A stretch of 24,859 bases of DNA from JBDTMC01 sp039934475. GTDB lineage: Bacteria > Acidobacteriota > Terriglobia > Bryobacterales > Bryobacteraceae. How positions within the stretch are numbered: the first letter of the stretch is position 1; each line of letters starts with the position of its first letter. The stretch is from assembly GCA_039934475.1 (NCBI GenBank), contig JBDTMC010000055.1:1-24859 (forward strand), read 5' to 3'. The notes under the pieces are model-generated. The model had not been told where the DNA came from and ran no database searches. It saw nothing but the letters and a program-made list of their open reading frames with translations. The translations under genes were made by a program, and so were the position numbers. Below, one piece after another: positions 12,449 through 21,985 of the stretch.

Positions 12449-14764
12449 GTGTCAGAGATCACAGTGTCCCGACGTCGTTTTTTAGGCGCCTCAGGTGCCG
12501 CCGGCATCCTGCCTTTGCCGGCCCTCGCGGCGCCTGCCGTTGATCAGCCACCGCTGTTGTGGTTGAGCAATGTACCCGCCAGCGACTCGCACGTTGCCTT
12601 CCGCGGACGGTTCGAAACAGCGGGGCCCACGGTGGTGGAGATCCAGTTTCTTGGCGCTTCGTGGTTTGACCTGTGGCTGGATGGGGAGTTTGTCGCCGAC
12701 GGCCCGGCGCGCTTTCCGCAGGAGTTCCCGCAGTATCAGATCCTGCGCCGCGAAGTATCCGCCGGACGGCACTTGCTCAGTGCGCACGTCCACTCCTTCG
12801 GCGTCTCCACGCGTCTTATTGAAAACATCGCGCCCTTCTGGACGTGCCGTGTGTTGGCGGGTTCGACGGAGGTCGGTGTGTCATGGAAGGCTGCACCGCT
12901 CAAAGGATATGGATCCGCTGTCCGGCGCATCAACCCGCAATTGGGATGGATGGAATGGGTGGACACGCAGCAACTAAAGTTCGACGACACTGCGTGGGCC
13001 GTACCTACACCGACCGATCCCAAGATCGGCGCGCTGAAGCCACTGGCCACGGCGGAGGTTCGCCACCTGACGCACCCCCTGCAGCAGACAGCGCAGGGCG
13101 AACTCATTGAAACATTCGGCTATGAAGCCGATGATCCCCCGGCGCGTTTCTTCCTTCGCCGGCTGGAGCGCGGGAATCTGCCTGCACAAGGCGTTTGGCG
13201 GCGTTACGATCTGGGCCGCGTGCGTCTGGGGCGCGCTCGCCTGACCATTGATGCGCCCGCAGGCGCGGTGGTGGAATGCGCCTATTGCGAGGCGTTGGAG
13301 CAAGGCAGGGTGACACCTTGGATCACGTTGTCGGCCGGCCAGTCCTGCAATATGGATCATTTCGTTGCGCGCGGCGGCGAACAGGAATTCGTGCCCCTCT
13401 CGCCGAAGGGCGGACGCTTCATTGAGGTGCATGTGCTAGCGCCTGCGGCGCAGGTACGCTTCGTGCGCGAGGAGTTTGTGGAGCGAACCTATCACGGTGC
13501 GCCTGAGGGTTCCTTTCAATCCGGCGACGCTTTGCTCGACCGCATCTGGACGACAGGCATCGAGACCTACCGCGCCTGTTCCGAAGATGCCGTGATCGAC
13601 AATCCCACACGCGAGCGCGGCCAGTGGGCGGGCGATGTCGCCACCGTCGGGATGGAGATCGCCGCCGCCGGTTTCTCCGACTTGCGGCTGTTCCGCCGCG
13701 GGCTGATTCAATGCGCCCAGTGCGCGCGTGAAGACGGCCTTATTGCCGGCCTCTGTCCGGGTGGCCGGGCGTACCTGACAACGTACGCCGCCCAATGGGT
13801 GACCGCCTGCCTCCGCTACTGGCAGCTGACTGGCGATCAGTCCCTGCTTCATGAGCTGTTACTGGCGGCAGAGCACAACATCGGCGCTTTCGAGAAATGG
13901 TGGACGGCCGATGGCGTGACCGATGGCATCGGCTGGGGATTCGTCGATTGGGGCTATGTGCGCAATGAAGGGCCTGTGGACATTGGCGTTAACCTACATC
14001 TGGTCGCAGCCCTGCGCGACATGGCGCGTTGGTGCCAGATTCTTGGTGAGCAGGAAAAGCAAGCCCGTTACCGAGCGCTGGAGCGCCGTCTCCGGCAGTC
14101 TCTGACGCCTTCGTTCGCGGGCGGCAACTGGGCTACTGTCGGATTGCATCGCACCGTCCTCGGCCTCATCTTAGGATTTGTCAGTAAAGACCAGGAGCGC
14201 GCCGCGGTGGAGCAGATCAAGACGCACATCTTGCGGTCGTTTCCATTGTCCTCGGACGCGCCTCGCTTGAGCGGTCCGGCGGCCAACAATCCGCAACTGT
14301 TCACACCCTACTTCGCTCATTACGTCATGCCCGTCTTGATCGAACGCGGCGAGATGGACTTTGTTCTCGATATCTACCGTAAGGCGTGGGGCTGGGCTTT
14401 GGGCGACGGACGCACCACGTGGCTCGAAGTCTTCGATACCCGCTGGAGCCATTGCCACGCCTGGGCTGGCTGCCCCACCTGGCAGTTGACGCGCTACGTG
14501 CTGGGTCTGAACCGCCGCTTTGACCTTGGACCGGAGCACTACGTCTGCACGCTCCGTCCCGGTTTCCTCGAACGCGCACAAGGCTCCCTTCCGATGTCAG
14601 GAGGAGGAGAGATCAAGATTGCGTGGACGCGCGAAGGCGGCGATATCCGTTACCGCCTCGACACGCCCCGCCCCATCGTTGTGCATTTTGGCGACGGCGC
14701 GCCCGTCGGTGTGACGGGTCACTTGGAACGGATCGTCCGTCCCGGCGTATACTCGGTCGAATGA
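12449..14764 (+). CDS. GH78 alpha-L-rhamnosidase, Tat-exported
   Basis: 771 aa from GTG 12449, 22 bases after the previous stop. The N-terminus carries a Tat motif (VSRRRFLGASGAAG) and an Ala/Leu/Pro cleavage region. N-terminal beta-sandwich modules (about 40-330) precede an (alpha/alpha)6 barrel. The catalytic region is DNPTRERGQWAGD (384-396), equivalent to the D-x-P-x-R-x-ER-x-x-W-x-GD signature of GH78. GRTTWLEVFD (E660) fits the second carboxylate, W-x-E-x-x-D. WSHCHAWAGCPTWQLTRYVLG is the typical C-terminal barrel strand. It would remove terminal alpha-L-rhamnose from glycans or flavonoids outside the cell. Its stop overlaps the next start by 4 nt (ATGA), so it is coupled to the M24 peptidase. 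Confidence 0.87.
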   Translation: MSEITVSRRRFLGASGAAGILPLPALAAPAVDQPPLLWLSNVPASDSHVAFRGRFETAGPTVVEIQFLGASWFDLWLDGEFVADGPARFPQEFPQYQILRREVSAGRHLLSAHVHSFGVSTRLIENIAPFWTCRVLAGSTEVGVSWKAAPLKGYGSAVRRINPQLGWMEWVDTQQLKFDDTAWAVPTPTDPKIGALKPLATAEVRHLTHPLQQTAQGELIETFGYEADDPPARFFLRRLERGNLPAQGVWRRYDLGRVRLGRARLTIDAPAGAVVECAYCEALEQGRVTPWITLSAGQSCNMDHFVARGGEQEFVPLSPKGGRFIEVHVLAPAAQVRFVREEFVERTYHGAPEGSFQSGDALLDRIWTTGIETYRACSEDAVIDNPTRERGQWAGDVATVGMEIAAAGFSDLRLFRRGLIQCAQCAREDGLIAGLCPGGRAYLTTYAAQWVTACLRYWQLTGDQSLLHELLLAAEHNIGAFEKWWTADGVTDGIGWGFVDWGYVRNEGPVDIGVNLHLVAALRDMARWCQILGEQEKQARYRALERRLRQSLTPSFAGGNWATVGLHRTVLGLILGFVSKDQERAAVEQIKTHILRSFPLSSDAPRLSGPAANNPQLFTPYFAHYVMPVLIERGEMDFVLDIYRKAWGWALGDGRTTWLEVFDTRWSHCHAWAGCPTWQLTRYVLGLNRRFDLGPEHYVCTLRPGFLERAQGSLPMSGGGEIKIAWTREGGDIRYRLDTPRPIVVHFGDGAPVGVTGHLERIVRPGVYSVE

Positions 14765-16215
14765 CCCGAGCGATAGCGGTGTTTGCGATTTGTATGGCGG
14801 CGGCCTCTGCGGCGACGCTGCGCCCCTTTAATTACGACTATGTGGCGGAGGCGGCGCGCGCGGCCAAATTGGATGTCGATCACCTGGATCCCACGGAACT
14901 GCGCCGTACTTACGCCGCGCGGCGCGAGCGTGTGATGCAGGCGATGCCGGGAGGAGCGCTGCTGGTCTTCTCCGTGGAGCAGCCCCAGGCACGACGTCTG
15001 GAATTCCAAGTCCCGCATAGCGAGAATCACGACTTCGTCTATCTGACTGGCGTGGACGGAATGGACAGCCTGGATTCGGCTATTTTGCTCATCCCAACGC
15101 CAGGCAAGAACTGGGAGATTCTGTACTCCAGCGGCGACCTGGAAGCGATTCGCCAATCTACCGGCATCCAGGAAGTCCGCGCCTTCTCGCGCCTGGAAGA
15201 GGATTTCTCGGTGGCTTTGACGGATTACCGCGACTGGCGGATCACGCAGATCCGGCGCTGGCCGGTGCCGGCCGCGCTGGCGAAAGCCTGGGGTCCCGAC
15301 CACAAGGTTCTGTGGGCGAACTATCCGCGCTTCCTCCGCCTGCGCATGCCGCAGCCGCCGCGTGTGGAGTTCTTCAACCGCTTGAAAAGCTTCTCGGCCG
15401 ATCTCGAAATGCACGACTCGGCTGATGTGCTCGACCCGGTTCGCATGATGAAGGACGGCTATGACCTCGCCTGCCTGCGCCGGGCCGTGGAGATCACGGG
15501 CGAAGGCATCCAGGAGGGACTTCGTGCCGTGCGGCCGGGCATGACGGAAAACCAGGTGATGGAATTGATGGACTTCGTCTATCGCTACCGTGGCGCCTAT
15601 CTGGGCTTTCCCACCTCGGTGCATCGCAATCCGCCCGGAGGCCGTGGGAAAGAACGCGAGATTCCGGAAGGGTTCATCGAATTCGTGCCGCGCTCCTCAG
15701 AGTCGGCGATTCAGGCCGAAGACATCATTCACGTCGATACCGGCGCGTCGTTCCGCCACAATTCAGCCGACATCCAACGCAACGTCCCTGTAGGCGGTAA
15801 GTTCTCTCCGCAGCAGCGGCGCCTCTATGAGATTGCCTTGAACGTGCAGAAGACGGTGATCTCAAAAATCAAGCCGGGAGTGACGTGGTGGGAACTGCAC
15901 AACCTGGCGGTGAAGATGCTGAAGGACGCCGGCGGCTACGACGAAGGATACACCTACGGTATTGGCCACTACATCGGTATGGAAGTGCACGACGAGGGTG
16001 ACTACGATCAGCCGATGAAGGCAGGGATGGTGCTCTCCATCGAGCAGGGCGTGAATCCGAAGGATGGTCCGCGCGTAGCGTTCGAGGACAATGTGATTGT
16101 GACGCCCGAGGGACACGACTGGATCAGCCGCTCCATTCCCATTGAAATTGACGAGGTAGAGGCCATGGCCAAGAAGAAGAGCAGCCTCGACGGATTTGTA
16201 GCGAAGCCGAAATGA
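14761..16215 (+). CDS. M24B metallopeptidase (Xaa-Pro aminopeptidase type), secreted
   Basis: 484 aa from ATG 14761, which overlaps the GH78 stop. The signal peptide covers about residues 1-19 (VFAICMAAASAATL). The N-terminal aminopeptidase P domain has RRERVMQAMPGGALLVFS and PHSENHDFVYLTGVDGMDS. The pita-bread catalytic domain carries all five metal ligands: D326 (HVDTGASF), D337 (NSADIQRNVP), H403 (GIGHYIGMEVHDEG), E428 (VLSIEQGVNP), E442 (VAFEDNVIVT); H410 is the usual second active-site His. It removes an N-terminal residue before proline from peptides, here outside the cytoplasm. The 41-base gap to the next gene contains a small ACTGC/GCAGT hairpin (16235-16252). Confidence 0.93.
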   Translation: MTRAIAVFAICMAAASAATLRPFNYDYVAEAARAAKLDVDHLDPTELRRTYAARRERVMQAMPGGALLVFSVEQPQARRLEFQVPHSENHDFVYLTGVDGMDSLDSAILLIPTPGKNWEILYSSGDLEAIRQSTGIQEVRAFSRLEEDFSVALTDYRDWRITQIRRWPVPAALAKAWGPDHKVLWANYPRFLRLRMPQPPRVEFFNRLKSFSADLEMHDSADVLDPVRMMKDGYDLACLRRAVEITGEGIQEGLRAVRPGMTENQVMELMDFVYRYRGAYLGFPTSVHRNPPGGRGKEREIPEGFIEFVPRSSESAIQAEDIIHVDTGASFRHNSADIQRNVPVGGKFSPQQRRLYEIALNVQKTVISKIKPGVTWWELHNLAVKMLKDAGGYDEGYTYGIGHYIGMEVHDEGDYDQPMKAGMVLSIEQGVNPKDGPRVAFEDNVIVTPEGHDWISRSIPIEIDEVEAMAKKKSSLDGFVAKPK

Positions 16216-16256
16216 CGCCACCCTGAGTGGCCAAACTGCTGTAAAATGCAGTCAGT

Positions 16257-19200
16257 ATGTTTCAGAGAATTCGGCCTGTTTATTTTATACTTCCTCTCCT
16301 GGCAATTGCGGCACTGGCGGCTGAGACCCCGGCAGTGAAGATGTGGGAAGAGAACATCGTTATCCCCACCTATCCGGCGGGTGCCCCGGAACCAAACCCG
16401 ATCTTCAACCTGGGACGCAATTCGCAGGGTGCACAGGGGATTGTCTATCCCTATCCTCTGCATGACATCCTTCTGCATGAGAAGGTGGACCAGAGTTACC
16501 GCATCGTCTATCTGGAGAATGAGTACATCAAGATCGGGATCCTGCCGGAGATCGGCGGCCGCCTCTTCGAAGGTATCGACAAGACGAATAACTACAACTT
16601 CATCTACCGGCAGCATGTCATCAAACCGGCACTGATCGGTCTAACGGGGGCGTGGATCTCTGGCGGTATCGAATGGAACATCCCGCACCACCACCGGGCA
16701 ACCTCGTTCCTGCCCGTGCAGTACAGCGTTGAGGAGAACGGCGACGGCAGCAAGACGGTTTGGGTGGGCGAGTTGGAAGTGCGTCACCGCACGCGTTGGG
16801 CGGTTGGTTACACGCTGCGGCCCGGCAAGTCGTATGTCGAAGCGCGGGTGCGAATTGTGAACCGAACGCCGGTTGTGAACACGATGCTCTGCTTTGCCAA
16901 CGTCGCCGTGCACGTGAATGACGACTACCAAGTGATCTTCCCCCCCAGCACACAGCGCGGGACGTTTCACGGGAAACGTGAGTTTATCGATTGGCCCCAG
17001 GCAACGACGGTCTACGCCGGCGAGGACTTCACCAAGGGCGTGGACGTGAGCTGGTACAAGAATCACCTGCAAGCCAATTCCATCTTCGCCTGGAACTACT
17101 CGGAAGACTTCTTCGCCGGCTACGATCACGGTAAGGAAGCGGGGACGATGGCGGTGGCCGATCACAACATCGTACCAGGCAAGAAAGTGTGGACGTGGGG
17201 CGATGGCCCGCGCGGACGCATGTGGGATCACATCCTCACCGACAATGACGGTCCTTATGACGAACTGATGGTGGGCGCGTATTCCGACAACCAGCCTGAC
17301 TATAGCTGGCTGCAGCCGTTCGACACGAAGTCGTTCTCCATGAACTGGTATCCGTTTCGCGATATGGGTGGCGTGAAGAAGGCCAACCTCGATGCGGCGG
17401 TGAACCTGGAAGTGGGCAAAGACCGGATGGCGAAGGTCGCCTTTAATACGACGTCGGCGTTCCCCATGGCGACCGTGCGGTTGATGGCGGGATCGCGGGT
17501 GCTGCTGGAAGAGAAGATCGCGATCAATCCGGGCAAGCCGTTTGCGAAGAGCGTCGCGGTTCCAGCCGGCATCGACGAGCATGACTTGCGGGCGTCCCTC
17601 TCAGCCAACGGGCAGGAACTGGTCGCCTATTCGCCCTTGCGCCAGACTAAGGAGCCGCCCCTGAAGCCGGTAAAGAGTCCGGCTCCGCCAGCCGAGGTGA
17701 AGACGGTAGAAGAACTGTATCTGATCGGGCTGCGCGCAGAGCAGTTCCACGATCCCTCGATCAATCCCGAACCCTACTGGCAAGAGGCGCTGCGTCGCGA
17801 TGGGAGCGATGTGCGGGTGAATACGGCGCTCGGTATCAACTACTTCAAGAAAGCCCGTTTCGCGGAGGCCGAACAACTCTTCCGGACGGCGATGGCGCGC
17901 CTGACGGACAACTACACCACTCCCAAAGACGCCGAGCCGATTTACTACCTCGGCCTGACGTTGAAGGCGCAAGGCAAGTTTGAGGAAGCGTACAAATACC
18001 TCTATCTGGCGACATGGAATCTGCCCTGGCGCGCCGCGGGTTACTTCGGTGTTGCGGAGATCGCCACCATGCGCGGCGACTATACCACGGCGCTCGATTT
18101 GGTCGAGCGATCCATCGACCACAACGGCTTGAACATCCGGGCGCTGAACTTGAAAGCGGCTCTGCTGCGGCACGTCGGCCGGACAGACGAAGCGCTGCAA
18201 GTGCTGGCGACGGCGCATCGCAAAACCGATCCGTTGGACGTGCGTTCAATGGCGGAGCAGTGGTTGGCCGGTAAGAGCGCGGACGCGGCGAAGGTGCTTA
18301 CGGTAACGATGAAGGATCATCCGGCGACGGCTGCCGAGGTGGCAGCGGAGTACCTGAACTGCGGACTCTGGCAGGATGGCACCGATGTTCTTCTTCTGGC
18401 CAAGTCTCAGCCGATGGTCAGCTATTACCTCGGCTACTTCGCTGAACAAATGAGGCAGCCGCAAAAGGCTCTGGGATATTACCAGGCCGCCTCGCGGATG
18501 CCGAGCGACTACGTCTTTCCCTTCCAATACGAGGCGATCGACGTATTCCGCCACGCGATGGCAATGAACGCAAAGGACGCGCGGGCACCTTATTATCTGG
18601 GTAATCTACTGTTCGACTGGCAGCCCGCTGAGGCCGTACGGCTATGGGAGACGTCGGCCGCAATAGATCCTTCGTTCCCGATCGTGCATCGCAATCTGGC
18701 GATTGCTTACGGCAACGGAAAGGCGCCATCGATGGAGAAGGCGATTGCGCAGTTGGAGACCGCGACGTCCTTGACGCCGAAGTATGCCCGGCACTTTGCC
18801 GAGTTGGACGAGTTCTACGAGACGGCCGGCGTAGCTCCGGAAAAGCGACTGGCGATGCTTGAGAAGAACCAGGACATAGTCGCGCAGCGGGACGATTCAT
18901 CGGCGCGCCAGATCGGGCTGCTGCTTGTGCTCGGCAAATACGATGAGGCGATCCAGCGGCTCTCAAAGCGGGAGTTCGCCGTGTGGGAAGGCGCCAACCT
19001 AAACGTCGGCGACAACTGGGTGGATGCGCACTTGCTACGCGGGCAAAAGCTGCTTGCAGCGAAGCGGTGCACGGAGGCTCTGGCAGACTTTCAGGCGGCG
19101 CGGACGATTCCGTCGAACCTTCCCTCGGAAGGGCTCGACACCGCGGCACGCGCGCCGGAACTGGACTATTGGACCGCGCAAGCCTACGAGACGATGGGCG

Positions 19201-19532
19201 ACACCGCCCAGGCGAAGACTTATTGGCGGAAAGCCGCCGGCGCACAGGCGCGCCACTTGCAGACCTACTATCAGGCGCTGTCGCTAAGGAAGTTGGGCGA
19301 GAACGACAAGGCCGCCAAACTGATGCAGGCTCTGGTGGATGAGGCCCACGAACGTTTGACGCATAAGACGGCGCAACGGGCCATTCTGGCTAACGCTCAC
19401 TATGCGGCGGGGCTCGGCTATCTGGGCCTGGAGGATAAGGGGAAGGCGAAGGAGGAACTGACGAAGGCGCTGGAAGCGAGCCCCGATCACATCGGAGCGA
19501 AGGCGGCGCTTGCGGGCTGCGGGCTACAATAG
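16257..19532 (+). CDS. DUF5107 and TPR-repeat protein
   Basis: 1091 aa. The N-terminus is signal-peptide-like (FILPLLAIAALAAETP). Residues about 45-400 match DUF5107 (YRIVYLENEYIKIGILPEIG, GGRLFEGIDKTNNYNFIYR, GGIEWNIPHHHRA), a galactose-mutarotase-like beta-sandwich seen in carbohydrate-related loci. The rest, about 480-1085, is a string of tetratricopeptide helices (YYLGLTLKAQGKFEEAYKYL, LKAALLRHVGRTDEALQVLA, LGYLGLEDKGKAKEELTKAL). It probably acts in the periplasm or at the surface to bind or modify a sugar and scaffold partners; the enzymatic role is unproven. It lies between the secreted rhamnosidase/peptidase pair and the paralogous pair downstream, all on the plus strand. The stop is 8 bases before the next start. 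Confidence 0.85.
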   Translation: MFQRIRPVYFILPLLAIAALAAETPAVKMWEENIVIPTYPAGAPEPNPIFNLGRNSQGAQGIVYPYPLHDILLHEKVDQSYRIVYLENEYIKIGILPEIGGRLFEGIDKTNNYNFIYRQHVIKPALIGLTGAWISGGIEWNIPHHHRATSFLPVQYSVEENGDGSKTVWVGELEVRHRTRWAVGYTLRPGKSYVEARVRIVNRTPVVNTMLCFANVAVHVNDDYQVIFPPSTQRGTFHGKREFIDWPQATTVYAGEDFTKGVDVSWYKNHLQANSIFAWNYSEDFFAGYDHGKEAGTMAVADHNIVPGKKVWTWGDGPRGRMWDHILTDNDGPYDELMVGAYSDNQPDYSWLQPFDTKSFSMNWYPFRDMGGVKKANLDAAVNLEVGKDRMAKVAFNTTSAFPMATVRLMAGSRVLLEEKIAINPGKPFAKSVAVPAGIDEHDLRASLSANGQELVAYSPLRQTKEPPLKPVKSPAPPAEVKTVEELYLIGLRAEQFHDPSINPEPYWQEALRRDGSDVRVNTALGINYFKKARFAEAEQLFRTAMARLTDNYTTPKDAEPIYYLGLTLKAQGKFEEAYKYLYLATWNLPWRAAGYFGVAEIATMRGDYTTALDLVERSIDHNGLNIRALNLKAALLRHVGRTDEALQVLATAHRKTDPLDVRSMAEQWLAGKSADAAKVLTVTMKDHPATAAEVAAEYLNCGLWQDGTDVLLLAKSQPMVSYYLGYFAEQMRQPQKALGYYQAASRMPSDYVFPFQYEAIDVFRHAMAMNAKDARAPYYLGNLLFDWQPAEAVRLWETSAAIDPSFPIVHRNLAIAYGNGKAPSMEKAIAQLETATSLTPKYARHFAELDEFYETAGVAPEKRLAMLEKNQDIVAQRDDSSARQIGLLLVLGKYDEAIQRLSKREFAVWEGANLNVGDNWVDAHLLRGQKLLAAKRCTEALADFQAARTIPSNLPSEGLDTAARAPELDYWTAQAYETMGDTAQAKTYWRKAAGAQARHLQTYYQALSLRKLGENDKAAKLMQALVDEAHERLTHKTAQRAILANAHYAAGLGYLGLEDKGKAKEELTKALEASPDHIGAKAALAGCGLQ

Positions 19533-19540
19533 CTCCCAGC

Positions 19541-20737
19541 ATGCCTGTTCGCCCTAAACTCGCGGCGGTCACAACGACCTTCTTTAAGTACTCGCACACG
19601 CAGCACATCGTCGATCGGTTGCTGGATGGCTATGGCTGGAACGGAGTGCACCATCGACCGGAGATGGATCTGGTGTCGCTCTATGTGGACCAGGTGGATC
19701 CAAAGACCGATCTGAGCCGGGAGCGGGAGAAACGGCATCCGGCGATGAAGATCTATCCGACCATCGCGGAGGCCCTGACGCTAGGCGGCAGCAAACTCGC
19801 CGTGGATGGCGTGATGCTTGTGGGCGAGCACGGAACCTATCCGCGCAATGAGAAAGGTCAGACGAAGTATCCGCGGTACGAGTTCTTCGAACAGATCGTG
19901 GATGTGTTCCGGAAGAGCGGCAAATCAGTGCCGATCTTTAACGATAAGCATCTTTCGTGGAACTGGGACTGGGCGCGCAAGATGTACGATACGTCGCGCG
20001 AGATGGGATTCGCGTTCATGGCGGGTTCCAGCCTGCCAGTGACGTGGCGTACGCCTTCCATCGAGATGCCGTTGGGCGCGAAGGTCCGCGAAGCGATGTG
20101 CGTTTGTTACGGCGGCGTGGATAGCTACGACTATCACGGCCTGGAGACGGTGCAGTGTATGGCGGAGCGCCGGCGCGGCGGCGAGAGCGGTGTGAAGTGG
20201 GTGAAGGCGTATCACGGCGCGGGGTTCTGGAAGGCTCTGCGCGACGGGGTATGGCCGCGCGAGTTGATGGAGGCGGCGTTGTGCCGCAGCCACACGCTGA
20301 CGCCGGCGCGCAAGGACTTCAACGACATCTTCCCCAGCGTCGATCAAATGCAGGAGATTGTGAAGGACCCCGTGGCGTACCGGTATGAGCACGCCGATGG
20401 CGTGTTTAGCACGATGCTGCTGATGTCCGGACTGGTGCGCGACTTCAACTTTGCGGCGTCGATTGACGGTCAGCGGAAGCCGCTATCCACGCAAATGTAC
20501 CTACCAATGCCCGACGGACGGACTACTCTGGCGAGCTTCTTCAGTCCTCTGGTGAATAACGCGGAGAAGATGTACCTCAGCGGCAAGCCGACCTACCCAG
20601 TGGAGCGCACGCTGCTCACCACTGGTTTGACGGCCGCCGGCGTGGAGAGCCTCTATCGCAAGGACGCGAAGATAGAGACGCCCCACCTGGCCATTCAGTA
20701 CCAACCCACCAAAGAATCGACGTTCTGGAGGAGCTGA
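19541..20737 (+). CDS. Unassigned Rossmann-like protein, paralogue 1 (no signal peptide)
   Basis: 398 aa. No named family recognised with certainty. It is clearly homologous to the next gene: shared blocks are VSLYVDQ, IYPTIAEAL, GEHG-x-YP-x-NEKGQ, YPRYEFFEQ, VPIFNDKHLS, GSSLPVTWR-x-PS, YPVERTLLT. The arrangement resembles a Gfo/Idh/MocA dehydrogenase: VDGVMLVGEHGTYP stands where those proteins have DAVxIATP, VPIFNDKHLS where they have VxxEKPLA, and FAFMAGSSLPVTWR where they have GHxxRF. The lysine of NDKH would match the catalytic Lys of EKP. However, the N-terminal GxGxxG NAD motif is not present, so cofactor use is doubtful. No signal peptide is seen. Spacing of 4 nt to the paralogue suggests an operon. 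Confidence 0.7.
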   Translation: MPVRPKLAAVTTTFFKYSHTQHIVDRLLDGYGWNGVHHRPEMDLVSLYVDQVDPKTDLSREREKRHPAMKIYPTIAEALTLGGSKLAVDGVMLVGEHGTYPRNEKGQTKYPRYEFFEQIVDVFRKSGKSVPIFNDKHLSWNWDWARKMYDTSREMGFAFMAGSSLPVTWRTPSIEMPLGAKVREAMCVCYGGVDSYDYHGLETVQCMAERRRGGESGVKWVKAYHGAGFWKALRDGVWPRELMEAALCRSHTLTPARKDFNDIFPSVDQMQEIVKDPVAYRYEHADGVFSTMLLMSGLVRDFNFAASIDGQRKPLSTQMYLPMPDGRTTLASFFSPLVNNAEKMYLSGKPTYPVERTLLTTGLTAAGVESLYRKDAKIETPHLAIQYQPTKESTFWRS

Positions 20738-20741
20738 CGCG

Positions 20742-21983
20742 ATGCTGACTAGAAGAGCATTTCTAGAGACCGCCGGTGCGGCCATCGCCGCGGCGCAGAC
20801 CGGAGCGCCGAAGCGCCTCGCCATCGTTACCACGGTGTATCGCTACCTGTCCCACGCGCAGCACATGGGTGACCGGTGGATGGTGGGCTATCCGTTGGAA
20901 GGAGCCTGGCACAAGCCGAACTACAAAGTGGTCTCGCTGTATGTGGACCAGAAGCCGAAGGGCGAACTCTCCGGCGAGCGCGCGAAGGAGTTCGGGTTCC
21001 AGGTGTATCCGACGATCGCCGAGGCATTGCGGTGCGGTGGCGACACGTTGGGGGTGGACGCGATCCTGATTATTGGCGAGCACGGCGACTATCCGCACAA
21101 TGAGAAAGGGCAGATCCAATACCCGCGCTACGAGTTCTTCGAGCAGTGCGTGAAGGTGTTTGAGAAGGACAAGAAGGTGGTACCGATCTTCAACGACAAG
21201 CACCTGTCGTACAGCTTTGAGAAGGCGAAGAAGATGGTGGATGCGTCGCACCGGCTGCGGTTCCCCATGCTGGCCGGATCGTCGCTGCCGGTGACGTGGC
21301 GGCTGCCGTCGTTCGACTTGCCACATGGATGCCGGATCGAAGAGGCGTTGATGGTGGGCGAGGGTGGATCGGATCCGATGGACTTCCACGCGCTGGAGGC
21401 GATGCAGTGCATGGTGGAGCGACGGGGCCGCGGGGAGACGGGCGTAAAGTCCGTGCAGATGATTGAGGGTGATGACGTGTGGAAGGCGGGCGAGGAAGGA
21501 CGTTACTCTAAGGCACTGCTGGCCTCGGCGCTCTCGCGGAGCGACACACCGCTAGGCCTGTCATTTGAAGACAGCCGCCCGCAGGACATGGTGGGCGATG
21601 GGGTGCTGCCGAAGCTGGTGGAGAAGCCGGCGGCTTATTTCATCGAGTATGCCGACGGCCTGAAGGCGACGCTGCTCATGCTGAACGGGGCGCTGCGCGA
21701 CTTCAACTTCGCCGCCAAGGTGAAGGGTATGGAGAAGCCGCAATCGCTGCAGTTCCTGTTGACTCCGGAGCCGAACGTGACGTATTCGGCGTGCCTAATG
21801 AGCAAGGTGGAGGAGATGTTTGAGAGCGGGAAGGCTCCGTATCCGGTGGAGCGGACGTTGTTGACCAGCGGCATGCTGGAGGCATGTTTGACGTCGCGGG
21901 TGCAAGGGCATTCGAAGCTCGCCACTCCGCATTTGAACGTCAGCTATGCGGCGCCGAAAGAGTCGCAGTTTCCACAGGCGTAA
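20742..21983 (+). CDS. Unassigned Rossmann-like protein, paralogue 2 (Tat-type signal)
   Basis: 413 aa, tandem paralogue of the gene 4 bases upstream with the same conserved blocks (NDKHLS, GSSLPVTWR, YPRYEFFEQ, GEHG-x-YP-x-NEKGQ). Unlike its partner it begins with TRRAFLETAGAAIAAAQTG, a Tat-like twin-arginine signal, so the two copies may work on different sides of the membrane. The similarity to Gfo/Idh/MocA proteins described for paralogue 1 applies here too, again without the GxGxxG motif. Many members of that superfamily with Tat signals exist in Acidobacteria and Planctomycetes, which supports the fold guess. Substrate unknown. The stop is 2 bases before the next start. Confidence 0.72.
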   Translation: MLTRRAFLETAGAAIAAAQTGAPKRLAIVTTVYRYLSHAQHMGDRWMVGYPLEGAWHKPNYKVVSLYVDQKPKGELSGERAKEFGFQVYPTIAEALRCGGDTLGVDAILIIGEHGDYPHNEKGQIQYPRYEFFEQCVKVFEKDKKVVPIFNDKHLSYSFEKAKKMVDASHRLRFPMLAGSSLPVTWRLPSFDLPHGCRIEEALMVGEGGSDPMDFHALEAMQCMVERRGRGETGVKSVQMIEGDDVWKAGEEGRYSKALLASALSRSDTPLGLSFEDSRPQDMVGDGVLPKLVEKPAAYFIEYADGLKATLLMLNGALRDFNFAAKVKGMEKPQSLQFLLTPEPNVTYSACLMSKVEEMFESGKAPYPVERTLLTSGMLEACLTSRVQGHSKLATPHLNVSYAAPKESQFPQA

Positions 21984-21985
21984 CG

